From NCBI RefSeq assembly GCF_003116585.1, contig NZ_QEHM01000003.1:296916-360915 (forward strand): a stretch of DNA of 64,000 nt, in the 5' to 3' direction. Source of the stretch: Albibacillus kandeliae. Lineage in GTDB: Bacteria > Pseudomonadota > Alphaproteobacteria > Rhodobacterales > Rhodobacteraceae. The notes under the pieces were generated by a model. The model was not told the origin of the DNA, did not search any database, and saw only the letters and a program-made list of their open reading frames with translations. A program made the translations under genes and the position numbers. This document shows, in pieces, positions 19,611-29,964 of this stretch (the stretch's first letter is position 1; each line of letters begins with the position of its first letter).

Positions 19611-20627
19611 ATGACCAAGTCAGTCATCAAGTACCTGCAACCCGAACCCCTCTACTACGCCGACGTCTTTTCTTTCGCGACCCTGGGCTATTACAGCTTC
19701 GACAGCGAGGACTGGGCCGATGCCCTCCCCGGCCGCAAGGCGGCAAAGTCGATCACCGTCACCACGGACTTCAGCTATCAGATCCACAACCAGCCGGACT
19801 ACGAAGCCGAAGTCGGCTACAAGTTCATCGGAGACTTCTCCAAGTCCGGCGGCGTCTGGAGCGGCACCATCGACCGCGTGCAGTTCCTGAGCGATGGCGA
19901 CGTTGTCGGGACGGTCGTGCTCAACTCCGGTGTCGATATCTCGCGCGTGGCGAACGTCGCAGGCTCGGGCCTGATCTGGAACGAGCTGACGGCAACGGGG
20001 CTGCGCGGCAGTTTCACCAGCACCACCGATTACTTCAATGGCTCGGTCGGCGATGACATCCTCAACCTCGGTGGCGGCAACGATCAGGTCAATGCCTCTC
20101 GCGGCAACGACGTCGTGCGCGGCGGCGGCGGTCATGACATGATTGATGGCTACGACGGCGACGACCGCCTCTTCGGTGGCGGCGGCAATGACCATCTGTA
20201 TGGCAAGGGTGGGAATGACCGGCTGTTCGGACAGGCAGGCAAGGACACCTTCTATTCCGACGGTCAGGGCACCAATGTCTGGACCGGGGGCAAGGGCGCG
20301 GACATGTTCCAGGTCTCCAGCCTCAACTGGGACAAGACCAGCCCGACCACGGTGACCGACTTCAATGCGCGGCAGGGCGACAAGCTCGACCTCACGGAGT
20401 TCACGCCACTGCTCTACAACGAGGTCGACGAGATCCGCTTCATCGGAAAGCGCGCCTTTTCCGCGACCGAAGGGGTGCTCGAGGTCCGGATGGAAGACGG
20501 TCTCGTCTCGATCGACAGCACCGGTGACGGCATTGCCGACTGGGGTCTGGACCTTGAGGGCCTCACGAGCTTCAAGGCGACCAAGACGAACTGGATCGAG
20601 CTGCCGGACTGGTGGGACTTCAGTTGA
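19611..20627 (+). CDS. Small RTX-type calcium-binding protein
   Basis: The 338-residue protein has no classical signal peptide. Residues 1-145 form a unique beta-rich domain with many aromatics. Residues 150-210 contain glycine- and aspartate-rich nonapeptide repeats (NGSVGDDIL, GGGNDQV, GGGGHDMIDGYDGDD, FGGGGNDHLYGKGGND), which bind calcium as a beta-roll. A C-terminal region (FNARQGDKLDLTEF) resembles the segment after RTX repeats in type I secreted proteins. It is likely exported by a type I system, but no such transporter is nearby and the N-terminal domain is unrecognised. The ATG at 19611 is preferred over a TTG at 19596. Confidence 0.85.
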   Translation: MTKSVIKYLQPEPLYYADVFSFATLGYYSFDSEDWADALPGRKAAKSITVTTDFSYQIHNQPDYEAEVGYKFIGDFSKSGGVWSGTIDRVQFLSDGDVVGTVVLNSGVDISRVANVAGSGLIWNELTATGLRGSFTSTTDYFNGSVGDDILNLGGGNDQVNASRGNDVVRGGGGHDMIDGYDGDDRLFGGGGNDHLYGKGGNDRLFGQAGKDTFYSDGQGTNVWTGGKGADMFQVSSLNWDKTSPTTVTDFNARQGDKLDLTEFTPLLYNEVDEIRFIGKRAFSATEGVLEVRMEDGLVSIDSTGDGIADWGLDLEGLTSFKATKTNWIELPDWWDFS

Positions 20628-20672
20628 CCAATTGGGACGAGGGCCGGAACGTCAGCCCCCTGCCGATACGAA

Positions 20673-20699
20673 AAAGGCCCGGGCGAAACCCGGGCCTTT
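20673..20699. terminator. Bidirectional terminator between RTX gene and serA
   Basis: A perfect 11-bp stem (AAAGGCCCGGG with CCCGGGCCTTT, loop CGAAA) lies between two convergent genes. It is flanked by A-rich sequence on the left and TTTCCTATTT on the right, so it can end transcripts from both sides. Confidence 0.88.
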
Positions 20700-20721
20700 C
20701 CTATTTAGCCGTTCGACCGCC

Positions 20722-22320
20722 TCAGGCGACGTCGAATTCTAGCGGTTTGACCTGCCGGAACATGCCGGTGTCTTCCAGCGCCTTCAGCACCGGGGTCGAG
20801 AGGCTGGCATCGACGTAGAGCAGCGCGATGGCTTCGCCGCCGGGTGCAGCGCGGCCGAGGGTGAAGTTCGCGATGTTCACACCGGCCTCGCCCAGGGTGC
20901 GGCCCAGCGTGCCGATCACGCCCGGCACGTCCTGGTTGGTGGTGTAGAGCATGTGGCTGCCCACCTCGGCGTCGATGTTGATGCCCTTGATCTGGATGAA
21001 GCGCGGCTTGCCGTCGCTGAACACGGTGCCCGCGATGGAGCGCTCACGCTTCTCGGTGACCACGGTGACCTTGATGTAGCCGTCGAAGGCGCCCGACTTG
21101 TCCTGGTTGGTGGTCGAGATCTTGATCCCGCGCTCCTTGGCGACGACCGGGGCCGAGACCATGTTCACGTCGGGGTTGGCCTTCTTCATGATGCCCGCGA
21201 CCACGCCACAGTTCAGCGCGGCAAGGTTCATCGCGGCGACCGAACCGTCGTAGAGGATGTTGATCGCCTTGATCGGCTCGTCGGTCATCTGCCCGATGAA
21301 GTTGCCGAGGTGACCCGAGAGGGTAACCCACGGGCCCATCACCTTGGCTTCCTCGGCGGTCATCGAGGGCATGTTCAGCGCGTTCTCGACGGCGCCATCC
21401 AGCAGGTAGTTCGACATCTGCTCGGCCACCTGCAGGGCGACGTTTTCCTGCGCCTCGGTGGTTGCCGCGCCGAGGTGCGGGGTGCAGACGACGTTCGGCA
21501 GGCCGAACAGCGGGTTTTCCTTGGCGGGCTCTTCCGAGAACACGTCAAAGGCGGCGCCTGCCACGTGGCCCGACTTGATCAGCTCAGCCAGGGCCGCTTC
21601 GTCGACGAGACCACCGCGGGCGCAGTTGATGATCCGCACGCCCTTCTTGGTCTTGGCGAGGTTCTCGGCCGAGAGGATGTTGCGGGTGGTGTCGGTCAGC
21701 GGCACGTGCAGGGTGATGAAGTCGGCGCGCTTGAGCAGGTCGTCCAGATCCTCGATCTTTTCGACGCCCATCTTGTCGGCCTTCTCCTGGCTCAGGAACG
21801 GGTCGTAGGCGATGACTTTCATCTTGAGACCACGGGCACGGTCGCAGACGATGCCGCCGATGTTGCCCGCGCCGATGACGCCCAGCGTCTTGCCGGTGAG
21901 TTCGACGCCCATGAACTTGGACTTTTCCCACTTGCCGGCATGGGTCGAGGCGCTGGCCTCGGGGATCTGGCGGGCCACGGCGAACATCATCGCGATGGCG
22001 TGCTCGGCGGTGGTGATCATGTTGCCGAAGGGCGTGTTCATGACGATCACGCCTTTCTTGGAGGCGGCTTCGCGGTCGACGTTGTCGACACCGATACCGG
22101 CGCGGCCGATCACCTTGAGGTTGGTGGCGGCCTCGAGAATGGTCGGGGTCACCTTGGTGGCCGAACGGATGGCGAGGCCGTCATACTGACCGATCACCTC
22201 GGCCAGCTTGTCCTTGTCCTTGCCAAGCGTGGGCTGGAAGTCGACTTCGATGCCGCGATCCTTGAAGATCTGGACGGCTGCGTCGGAAAGTTCGTCGGAA
22301 ATGAGTACGCGGGGGGCCAT
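20722..22320 (-). CDS. serA: D-3-phosphoglycerate dehydrogenase
   Basis: SerA oxidises 3-phosphoglycerate to 3-phosphohydroxypyruvate, the first step of serine synthesis. The 532-residue long form has an N-terminal substrate and NAD domain with the Rossmann motif GVIGAGNIGG near residue 145. The catalytic region contains INCARGGLVDE and CTPHLGAATTEAQ. An intervening domain and a C-terminal ACT domain (NQDVPGVIGTLGRTLGEAGV) follow; ACT domains often sense serine. AAAGGA lies eight bases before the ATG. It is the second gene after serC; a 216-base spacer rich in hairpins separates them. Confidence 0.97.
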   Translation of the reverse strand: MAPRVLISDELSDAAVQIFKDRGIEVDFQPTLGKDKDKLAEVIGQYDGLAIRSATKVTPTILEAATNLKVIGRAGIGVDNVDREAASKKGVIVMNTPFGNMITTAEHAIAMMFAVARQIPEASASTHAGKWEKSKFMGVELTGKTLGVIGAGNIGGIVCDRARGLKMKVIAYDPFLSQEKADKMGVEKIEDLDDLLKRADFITLHVPLTDTTRNILSAENLAKTKKGVRIINCARGGLVDEAALAELIKSGHVAGAAFDVFSEEPAKENPLFGLPNVVCTPHLGAATTEAQENVALQVAEQMSNYLLDGAVENALNMPSMTAEEAKVMGPWVTLSGHLGNFIGQMTDEPIKAINILYDGSVAAMNLAALNCGVVAGIMKKANPDVNMVSAPVVAKERGIKISTTNQDKSGAFDGYIKVTVVTEKRERSIAGTVFSDGKPRFIQIKGINIDAEVGSHMLYTTNQDVPGVIGTLGRTLGEAGVNIANFTLGRAAPGGEAIALLYVDASLSTPVLKALEDTGMFRQVKPLEFDVA

Positions 22321-22350
22321 TGGATTGGTCCTTTGTCTGATGGGAAACAC

Positions 22351-22530
22351 GCCCCGGGCTCAACCCGGGGCCTCGTGGTTCTGCATGGGATGCCCCGGGC
22401 TGGCCGGGACCTTGTGTGGTTGAGGAACACGCCCCGGACCTGCTCCGGGGCCGCATCGTTCAGCTGGTGGCGCGAGGTCCCGGATCAGGTCCGGGACGGA
22501 TCGGCGCAGGGTGGGCGCGCTGCGCCCACC
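22351..22530. repeat. Array of short GC-rich hairpins between serC and serA
   Basis: Three stem-loops share one geometry, an 8-bp stem with a 5-base loop: 22351-22371 (GCCCCGGG/CCCGGGGC), 22431-22451 (GCCCCGGA/TCCGGGGC) and 22477-22497 (GTCCCGGA/TCCGGGAC). A fourth, 9 bp with a 3-base loop, lies at 22510-22530 just after serC. AACACGCCCCGG precedes the first two, 80 bases apart. They look like REP-type extragenic palindromes and could also reduce read-through from serC into serA. Confidence 0.7.
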
Positions 22531-22536
22531 ACCGGA

Positions 22537-23691
<1,155 letters not shown>

Positions 23692-23715
23692 GTGACTTAA
23701 CCTTCCAGATAAGCG

Positions 23716-23775
23716 CCCCTCGTTGGGGAGGGGTGTCCCGCCGCCGCGTATAAGTGCGATTCGGGAGTCACGCAA
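23716..23775 (-). promoter_or_regulatory. serC promoter and leader hairpin
   Basis: On the minus strand TTGCGT (23770-23775) and TATACG (23747-23752) are separated by 17 bases, a good sigma-70 pair. Transcription would begin near 23740 and give a leader of about 49 bases. It contains a 6-bp hairpin CCCCTC/GAGGGG (23716-23733) just before the ribosome site GGAAGG. A conserved leader structure called the serC motif is known upstream of alphaproteobacterial serC genes; this may be an example, but I could not compare it in detail. Confidence 0.55.
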
Positions 23776-23948
23776 CGGGAGAAATGTCGCTTTCCGATCA
23801 CGAAGCGTCGCACGGCCCGCCAAAACCCGTCCGGCTGTCTCCTATCGGAAATCTCGGTGGTGGCGCGGCCAGATCTCGCGGAGATCTCTGGCCAAGCATC
23901 TGCCGAAGTGGTTTATGCGCGGGCGACCCTGCCTGACCGAGGACCGCC

Positions 23949-24821
23949 ATGTACGTCGCCACCCTGCTCACCTCTCCCGCCCAGCCTTCACTCGACTCCG
24001 CGCTGGTGCGCTCGCTGCGCAATGCGTGGGGCGGCGGCGAGGCCACCTGGCTCGCGGCGGAGGAGGCGGCGGAATTCACCCTGCCCGCGATGCCGGACAA
24101 CCTCTGGGACGTCTGGGCGGAGATGCAGAAGCAGGGGGTCGACCTTGCGGTGCAGGCGGTCGAGGGCCGCAGAAAGAAGATGCTGCTGGCCGACATGGAC
24201 AGCACCATGATCCAGCAGGAATGCATCGACGAACTGGCCGACGAGGCCGGTGTCGGCGAGCGGGTCAAGGAGATCACCGCGCGCGCCATGAACGGCGAAC
24301 TGGATTTCGAGGGCGCGCTGACCGAGCGCGTCGGCCTGCTCAGGGGCCTGCCCGAGAGCGTGATCACCGACGTGCTGACCAACCGGATCACCTTCATGCC
24401 CGGCGGGCGCGAACTGGTGGCTACGATGAAGGCCAATGGCGGCTATGCCGCGCTGGTCTCGGGCGGGTTCACCGCCTTCACCGGCAAGGTCGCGGCGCAC
24501 CTCGGCTTTGACGAGAACCGCGCCAACACGCTGCTGGCCGAGAACGGCGCCCTGACCGGCGACGTCGGTCGCCCGATCCTTGGCAAGCAGGCCAAGGTTG
24601 ACGCGCTGGAGCAGATCACCGCGCGGCTGGGCATCGCCGAGGCGGACGTGATCGCCGTGGGCGACGGGGCCAACGACCTCGGGATGCTGCACCGGGCCGG
24701 CACCGGCGTTGCGCTGCACGCCAAGCCCGTCGTGGCCGCCGAATGCGATATCCGCGTCAATCATGGCGACCTGACCGCGCTGCTCTACCTTCAGGGATAC
24801 GCCCGCTCCGACTTTGCCTGA
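23949..24821 (+). CDS. serB: Phosphoserine phosphatase
   Basis: SerB removes the phosphate from phosphoserine, the last step of serine synthesis. It is a HAD-superfamily enzyme of 290 residues. Residues 1-75 form a small regulatory-type domain. The catalytic motifs are DMDSTMIQQE (nucleophile Asp), ALVSGGFTAFTGKVA, and VGDGANDLGML. GAGGA lies about six bases before the ATG. It diverges from serC across a 257-base gap that should hold both promoters. Confidence 0.96.
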   Translation: MYVATLLTSPAQPSLDSALVRSLRNAWGGGEATWLAAEEAAEFTLPAMPDNLWDVWAEMQKQGVDLAVQAVEGRRKKMLLADMDSTMIQQECIDELADEAGVGERVKEITARAMNGELDFEGALTERVGLLRGLPESVITDVLTNRITFMPGGRELVATMKANGGYAALVSGGFTAFTGKVAAHLGFDENRANTLLAENGALTGDVGRPILGKQAKVDALEQITARLGIAEADVIAVGDGANDLGMLHRAGTGVALHAKPVVAAECDIRVNHGDLTALLYLQGYARSDFA

Positions 24822-24964
24822 GTCCGGCGGGCCACGCCCTGCAGCCTTCATGAAAAATTAGCACTGCGGGGTTTTGCCTTTCGCCAATGCTGCCTCTAGG
24901 GTGCCGGTGACTCGACCGGGCCCGGAGGCTGCCCGGATGCGGTGGGAGCCAGTGGGAGACCAGC

Positions 24965-26587
24965 ATGAGATTCACCCCCCTCGTCGGATCGATCGTCCTG
25001 ACCGTCCTTTGCCTGAGCTATGCCTATTGGGAGCCGTGGCTGCTGTTGCCCGCCCTGCTGTTCGGATGGCTCGGGGGAGTCGGCGTCTATGACATGCTGC
25101 AGTCGCGCCATTCGATCCTGCGCAACTATCCGATCCTCGGCCACATGCGGTTCATCTTCGAGGGCATCCGCCCGGAGATCCGCCAGTACCTGATCGAGAG
25201 CGATCAGGACGAGGAACCCTTTTCGCGAGACAAGCGCTCGCTGATCTACCAGCGCGCCAAGGGCGTGGAAGACAAGCGCCCCTTCGGCACCCGGCAGCGG
25301 GTCTACGACTCGGGCTACGAGTGGATCACCCATTCGGTCGTGCCAAAGCACCTCGAGGACCACGATTTCCGCATCCAGATCGGCGGGCCGGACTGCAAGG
25401 TGCCCTACGACGCCTCGATCTACAACATCTCGGCGATGAGCTTCGGCGCCCTGTCGGCGAACGCCATCCTTGCCCTGAACAAGGGCGCGGCCAAGGGCGG
25501 CTTTGCCCATGACACCGGCGAGGGCGGCATCAGCCGCTATCACCGGGAAGGCGGCGGCGACCTGATCTACGAGGTCGGCTCGGGCTACTTCGGCTGCCGC
25601 ACCCCCGAGGGGCGCTTCGACGTCGAGAAGTTCGCCGAGCAGGCCGCGAACCCGCAGGTCAAAATGATCGAACTGAAGCTGAGCCAGGGTGCCAAGCCCG
25701 GTCATGGCGGTGTACTGCCCGCCTCGAAGATCAGCCACGAGATCGCCGAGGCGCGCCATATCCCGATGGGGCAGGACTGTGTGTCGCCCGCGTCGCACCC
25801 CGAGTTCTCGACACCCATCGAGATGATGCAGTTCATCCAGAAGATGCGCGACAACGCCAGCGGCAAGCCCGTCGGGTTCAAGCTCTGCGTCGGCCACCGG
25901 CGCGAGTTCATGTGCATCGTCAAGGCGATGCTGGAGACCGACATCGTTCCCGATTTCATCGTGGTCGACGGCAAGGAAGGCGGCACCGGCGCGGCGCCGC
26001 TGGAGTTTGCCAACCACATGGGGATGCCGCTGGTCGAGGGTCTGACCTTCGTGCACAACACGCTGCGCGGCGCGGGTATCCGCGACCGGCTCAAGATCGG
26101 CGCCTCGGGCAAGCTGGTCAGCGCCTTCGACATCGCCAAGGCACTGGCCCTCGGCGCGGACTGGGCCAACTCGGCCCGTGGTTTCATGTTCTCGGTCGGC
26201 TGCATCCAGGCACAGGCCTGCCACACCAACCACTGCCCCGTCGGCGTGGCGACCCAGGACCCGATCCGTCAGCGGGCGCTGAACGTGACCGACAAGTCCG
26301 AACGGGTCTACCGCTTTCACAAGAACACCATGAAGGCGCTGGCCGAGATGACCGGGGCCGCCGGGCTCGACCATCCGGGCGACTTCCGCCCCTATCACCT
26401 GCTGATGCGCGAGAAGGATCACGAGATGGCCACGGGCGAGGAGGTCTACCCCTACCTGCCCGAGGGCTTCCTGCTGCGCGGAGAGGATCGCGGGTTCGGC
26501 TACCTGATGCGCTGGGTCCGGGCCGACGCCAGCACCTTCACCCGGCTCGACCTGCCCGACGACTCGACGGCGATCCCGATCGCCTGA
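24965..26587 (+). CDS. FMN-binding glutamate-synthase-like protein, membrane-anchored
   Basis: The 540-residue protein begins with two hydrophobic segments (FTPLVGSIVLTVLCLSYAYW and LLLPALLFGWLGGVGVYDML). Its body resembles the FMN/iron-sulfur synthase domain of glutamate synthase: SAMSFGALSANAILALNKGA, DTGEGGISRYHREGGGDLIY, VVDGKEGGTGAAPLEF, and a cysteine set CIQAQACHTNHCPVGVA for a 3Fe-4S cluster. It lacks the glutaminase domain of GltB, so it may use another amino donor or carry out a different reaction. No glutamate-synthase small subunit lies beside it. Function beyond the domain is unknown. Confidence 0.88.
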   Translation: MRFTPLVGSIVLTVLCLSYAYWEPWLLLPALLFGWLGGVGVYDMLQSRHSILRNYPILGHMRFIFEGIRPEIRQYLIESDQDEEPFSRDKRSLIYQRAKGVEDKRPFGTRQRVYDSGYEWITHSVVPKHLEDHDFRIQIGGPDCKVPYDASIYNISAMSFGALSANAILALNKGAAKGGFAHDTGEGGISRYHREGGGDLIYEVGSGYFGCRTPEGRFDVEKFAEQAANPQVKMIELKLSQGAKPGHGGVLPASKISHEIAEARHIPMGQDCVSPASHPEFSTPIEMMQFIQKMRDNASGKPVGFKLCVGHRREFMCIVKAMLETDIVPDFIVVDGKEGGTGAAPLEFANHMGMPLVEGLTFVHNTLRGAGIRDRLKIGASGKLVSAFDIAKALALGADWANSARGFMFSVGCIQAQACHTNHCPVGVATQDPIRQRALNVTDKSERVYRFHKNTMKALAEMTGAAGLDHPGDFRPYHLLMREKDHEMATGEEVYPYLPEGFLLRGEDRGFGYLMRWVRADASTFTRLDLPDDSTAIPIA

Positions 26588-26632
26588 ACGCAGAGGCCGG
26601 GGGCATTGTCCCTCGGCCCCGCGCCGCCGCGG

Positions 26633-27541
26633 TCAGTCCTGCAGCGGGATGTGGAGCTCGCCGCGATCCCGCGCCAGCCTGATCTGGCGCTGGCGCTCGC
26701 GAAAGCGCTCCTTGTCCTCGTCCGAGGTCTCGTCGATGCAGTGATGGCAGGATACCCCCTGTTCGTATTCGGGGCGCTGCATGTCTTCCGGCAGGATGGG
26801 GCGGCGGCACCCGTGGCACAGCAGGTGCGGGCCTTCCGTCAGGCCGTGGCCGACGCTGACCCGGTTGTCGAAGACAAAGCATTCACCCTGCCAGGTGCTG
26901 TCTTCGGCCGGAACCTCCTCGAGGTACTTCAGGATGCCGCCCTTGAGGTGGAAAACCTCGGGCACGCCCTGCCCCAGCAGGTAGTTGGTGGATTTCTCGC
27001 AGCGGATGCCGCCAGTGCAGAACATGGCGATCCGCTTGTTGTGAAAGCGCTCCTTGTTCGCCTCCCACCAGGCCGGGAACTCGCCGAAACTCCGGGTTTC
27101 GGGGTCGACCGCACCCTCGAAGGTGCCGATGGCGACCTCGTAGTCGTTGCGTGTGTCGATCACCGCGACGTCGGGCTGGCGGATCAGGTCGTTCCAGTCC
27201 TGCGCCTCGACGTAGTGCCCGACGCGCGCCAGCGGATCCACGTCCGGCTGGCCCATCGTCACGATCTCTTTCTTCAGCCGCACCTTGAGCTTGGCAAAGG
27301 GCGCCGAGGAGGCGGTGCTCTCCTTCCACTCGAGGTCCGCACAGCCCGGCAGCGACCGCAGGTAGGCCAGCGCCGCGTCGATCCCCGCACGGGGGCCCGC
27401 GATGGTGCCGTTGATGCCCTCGCGCGCCAGCAGCAGCGTACCGCGCACGTCGCCCGCCTCGCAGACGGCGCGAATGCCCGGGCGCAGGGCGTCCGGATCC
27501 TCGAAACGGGTGAAGTGATAGAGGGCAGCTACGGTAAACAT
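26633..27541 (-). CDS. trhO: tRNA uridine(34) hydroxylase, rhodanese-like
   Basis: TrhO (formerly YceA) hydroxylates uridine 34 of certain tRNAs, giving 5-hydroxyuridine. The 302-residue protein has an N-terminal acylphosphatase-like domain (LLLAREGINGTIAG) and a central rhodanese domain with the active-site loop MFCTGGIRCEKST. A C-terminal zinc-binding region has paired cysteines (LCHGCRRP and CHHCID). The ATG at 27541 gives the family start MFTVAALYHFTRF; the frame is open far upstream without similarity. It diverges from the AGCS symporter gene. Confidence 0.93.
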   Translation of the reverse strand: MFTVAALYHFTRFEDPDALRPGIRAVCEAGDVRGTLLLAREGINGTIAGPRAGIDAALAYLRSLPGCADLEWKESTASSAPFAKLKVRLKKEIVTMGQPDVDPLARVGHYVEAQDWNDLIRQPDVAVIDTRNDYEVAIGTFEGAVDPETRSFGEFPAWWEANKERFHNKRIAMFCTGGIRCEKSTNYLLGQGVPEVFHLKGGILKYLEEVPAEDSTWQGECFVFDNRVSVGHGLTEGPHLLCHGCRRPILPEDMQRPEYEQGVSCHHCIDETSDEDKERFRERQRQIRLARDRGELHIPLQD

Positions 27542-27761
27542 GGGCGCGAAATACCGCCGTGGCGGGGGAATGGGCAAGGGGCATTTCGGCGCACGCGAGC
27601 TGCGCAACCGCCCCACTAGGCAATGATGCCCATGCGCAAAATGGTTGATTTTGCAGTCAGCCTTTCCACCATGGGCGTAACACGGAGGACTCAGCAGCAC
27701 GCTCCCGGGCGCCGGACGGCCCGAGGACGGCATTTCCAGAACACCTGTCCGGGAGACAGAA

Positions 27762-29186
27762 ATGCAATTCTTGGACCCGTTATTCAACCTGATCAACGAT
27801 TTGACCTGGGGCTGGGCGCTTGTTCCCTTCCTCGTGGTCCTGGGTGTCTTCTTCACGATCTCCAGCGGTTTCGTTCAGTTCCGCTTTTTCGGCCGGATGT
27901 TCTCGGTCCTGACCGGAGGCGAGGAAACCGCCGATCCGACGAAAATCTCGGCGCGCGAGGCCCTGCTGGTCTCGGTCGGCGGCCGGGTCGGCGGCGGTAA
28001 CATCGCGGGCGTCGCGGTGGCCATCACGCTCGGCGGCCCCGGCGCGGTGTTCTGGATGTGGGCCATCGCCCTCGTCGGCATGTGCTCGGCCCTTGTCGAG
28101 GCCACGCTGGCGCAGCTCTACAAGCGGACCGCCGCGGACGGCACCTACCGGGGCGGACCCGCGCGGGCGATCATCCACGGGCTGGGCGAACACTACCGCT
28201 GGCTGGCCATCGTCTACGCGGTCTGTCTGATCGCCTCCTTCTCCATCGGCTTCAACGCCTTCCAGGGCAACACGGTGGCCGGTGCCGCGCTCGACAGCCT
28301 GTCGATCCCGCGCTACGCAACCGGCATCTTCCTGGCCGTGGTCACCGGGTTCATCATCTATGGCGGTATCCACCGCATCGCCAAGGTGGCCGACGTGATC
28401 ATCCCGATCATGGCGCTCGGCTATATCGCCATGGCCCTGATCGTCATCGTCATGAACCTGACCAGCCTGCCCGGCGTGATCTGGGACATCGTCGCCAACG
28501 CCCTCGGCTTCCGCGAGGCGGTGGCAGGCGGCATGGGCGCGGCCATCGCGCAGGGCCTCCGGCGCGGGTTGTTCTCGAACGAGGCTGGTCTGGGCTCGGC
28601 CCCGAACGTCGCCGCGACCGCCTACGTCAAGCACCCGGTGAGCCAGGGCATCACCCAGAGCTTCTCGGTCTTCATCGACACCATCCTGATCTGCTCGTGC
28701 ACCGCCTTCATCATCCTGCTGGGCGATGTCTACCAGCCGGGTGCCGAGGGCGTGGACGGTGTCGCACTGACCCAGCAAAGCCTTGTCAGCCACGTGGGGG
28801 CATGGTCGCAGTACTTCCTGACCGGCGCGATCTTCCTCTTCGCCTTCAGCTCGATCATGTACAACTACTTCCTGGGCGAGAACGCACTGACCTTCATGAC
28901 CGAGAGCCCGACGGCGCTGCACGTGCTGCGGATCGCGATCATCGGCATCGTCCTGCTGGGCGCGGTGGCGCCGGGGGCGACGGCGGTCTTCTCCTTCTCC
29001 GATCCGCTGATGGGCATCCTCGCGGTGGTGAACCTGCTGGCGCTCGCCATGCTGTTCCCCGTCGCGGTGCGGCTGATCAACGACTACCGGGGACAGCTGG
29101 CCGCGGGGGTACAGAAGCCGGTGTTCGATCCGAAGAAGTTCCCGGACCTCGACACCGACCCCACCGCCTGGCCCGACGCCAAGTGA
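27762..29186 (+). CDS. Sodium/alanine (AGCS-family) symporter
   Basis: The 474-residue inner-membrane protein has about eleven hydrophobic segments and AGCS hallmarks: VSVGGRVGGGNIAGVAVAIT near residue 70, FWMWAIALVGMCSALVEATL, and GLFSNEAGLGSAPNVAATA. These transporters bring alanine or glycine into the cell with sodium or protons. The exact amino acid cannot be told. GGGAGACAG stands just before the ATG. Its proximity to the ser genes is compatible with amino-acid metabolism but the units are separate. Confidence 0.92.
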   Translation: MQFLDPLFNLINDLTWGWALVPFLVVLGVFFTISSGFVQFRFFGRMFSVLTGGEETADPTKISAREALLVSVGGRVGGGNIAGVAVAITLGGPGAVFWMWAIALVGMCSALVEATLAQLYKRTAADGTYRGGPARAIIHGLGEHYRWLAIVYAVCLIASFSIGFNAFQGNTVAGAALDSLSIPRYATGIFLAVVTGFIIYGGIHRIAKVADVIIPIMALGYIAMALIVIVMNLTSLPGVIWDIVANALGFREAVAGGMGAAIAQGLRRGLFSNEAGLGSAPNVAATAYVKHPVSQGITQSFSVFIDTILICSCTAFIILLGDVYQPGAEGVDGVALTQQSLVSHVGAWSQYFLTGAIFLFAFSSIMYNYFLGENALTFMTESPTALHVLRIAIIGIVLLGAVAPGATAVFSFSDPLMGILAVVNLLALAMLFPVAVRLINDYRGQLAAGVQKPVFDPKKFPDLDTDPTAWPDAK

Positions 29187-29193
29187 CGGGAAC

Positions 29194-29218
29194 GGCGCGG
29201 CCCCACGCGGGCCGCGCC
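29194..29218 (+). terminator. Hairpin downstream of the AGCS symporter gene
   Basis: A perfect 10-bp stem (GGCGCGGCCC with GGGCCGCGCC, loop CACGC) starts eight bases after the stop. The following sequence has only two Ts, so efficiency as an intrinsic terminator is doubtful. Confidence 0.45.
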
Positions 29219-29273
29219 ATTGACGACCCGGCATCGCTCTGACAACTCTTGCAAAACCATGCAGGAGAGACCG

Positions 29274-29873
29274 ATGGCCAATGCCCTCGTCGTGATCGAC
29301 GTCCAGAACGACTTTTGCCCCGGCGGGGCGCTGGCCGTGGCCGGAGGCGACGAGATCGTCCAGCCGATCAACGCGATGATGGACGGTTTCGACGCGGTGA
29401 TCCTGACGCAGGACTGGCACCCGGCGGGGCATTCCTCCTTTGCCAGCTCGCACCCGGGCAAGGGCCCCTACGAGATGATCGAGATGCCCTACGGCCCGCA
29501 GGTGCTGTGGCCCGATCACTGTATTCAAGGCACCGGTGGCGCCGCGTTTCACGCCGGTCTGCGGGTCGACGCGGACCTGATCATCCGCAAGGGCTTCAAC
29601 TCCGCGATCGACAGCTACTCGGCCTTCTTCGAGAACGACCACACCACGCCGACCGGGCTTGAGGGCTACCTGCGCACCCGGGGGATCGACACGCTCACTC
29701 TGGTCGGCCTCGCCACCGATTTCTGCGTGAACTTCTCTGCCGTCGACGCCGCGCGGCTCGGCTTCAAGGTCACCGTCGACCTTGCCGCCTGCCGCGGGAT
29801 CGACCTCGACGGCTCGATGGCCGCCGCACTTGACGGCATGAAGGCCGCCGGTGTGACATTGACGGGCGGCTGA
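29274..29873 (+). CDS. pncA: Nicotinamidase
   Basis: PncA hydrolyses nicotinamide to nicotinate in the NAD salvage pathway. The 199-residue protein has the catalytic Asp in VIDVQNDFCPGGALAV, the metal-binding DWHPAGHSSF, the catalytic Lys in IRKGFN, and the nucleophilic Cys in GLATDFCVNFS. AGGAGAGA lies a few bases before the ATG. pncB follows on the same strand after 91 bases, and it uses the product, so the two probably form a salvage unit. Confidence 0.96.
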   Translation: MANALVVIDVQNDFCPGGALAVAGGDEIVQPINAMMDGFDAVILTQDWHPAGHSSFASSHPGKGPYEMIEMPYGPQVLWPDHCIQGTGGAAFHAGLRVDADLIIRKGFNSAIDSYSAFFENDHTTPTGLEGYLRTRGIDTLTLVGLATDFCVNFSAVDAARLGFKVTVDLAACRGIDLDGSMAAALDGMKAAGVTLTGG

Positions 29874-29964
29874 GTCCCGCCGCCCCGAGAGAACCCTTTT
29901 TGCTTGGCCCGGCCCGCCGATGTAACGTAACAGGCGGTGACCCTACGAAACCGAGGCTTGCCCG

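Noticed and set aside
27780-29642. Long minus-strand frame opposite the AGCS and pncA genes
   Set aside because: Composition is that of an antisense frame, and both + strand genes are certain.
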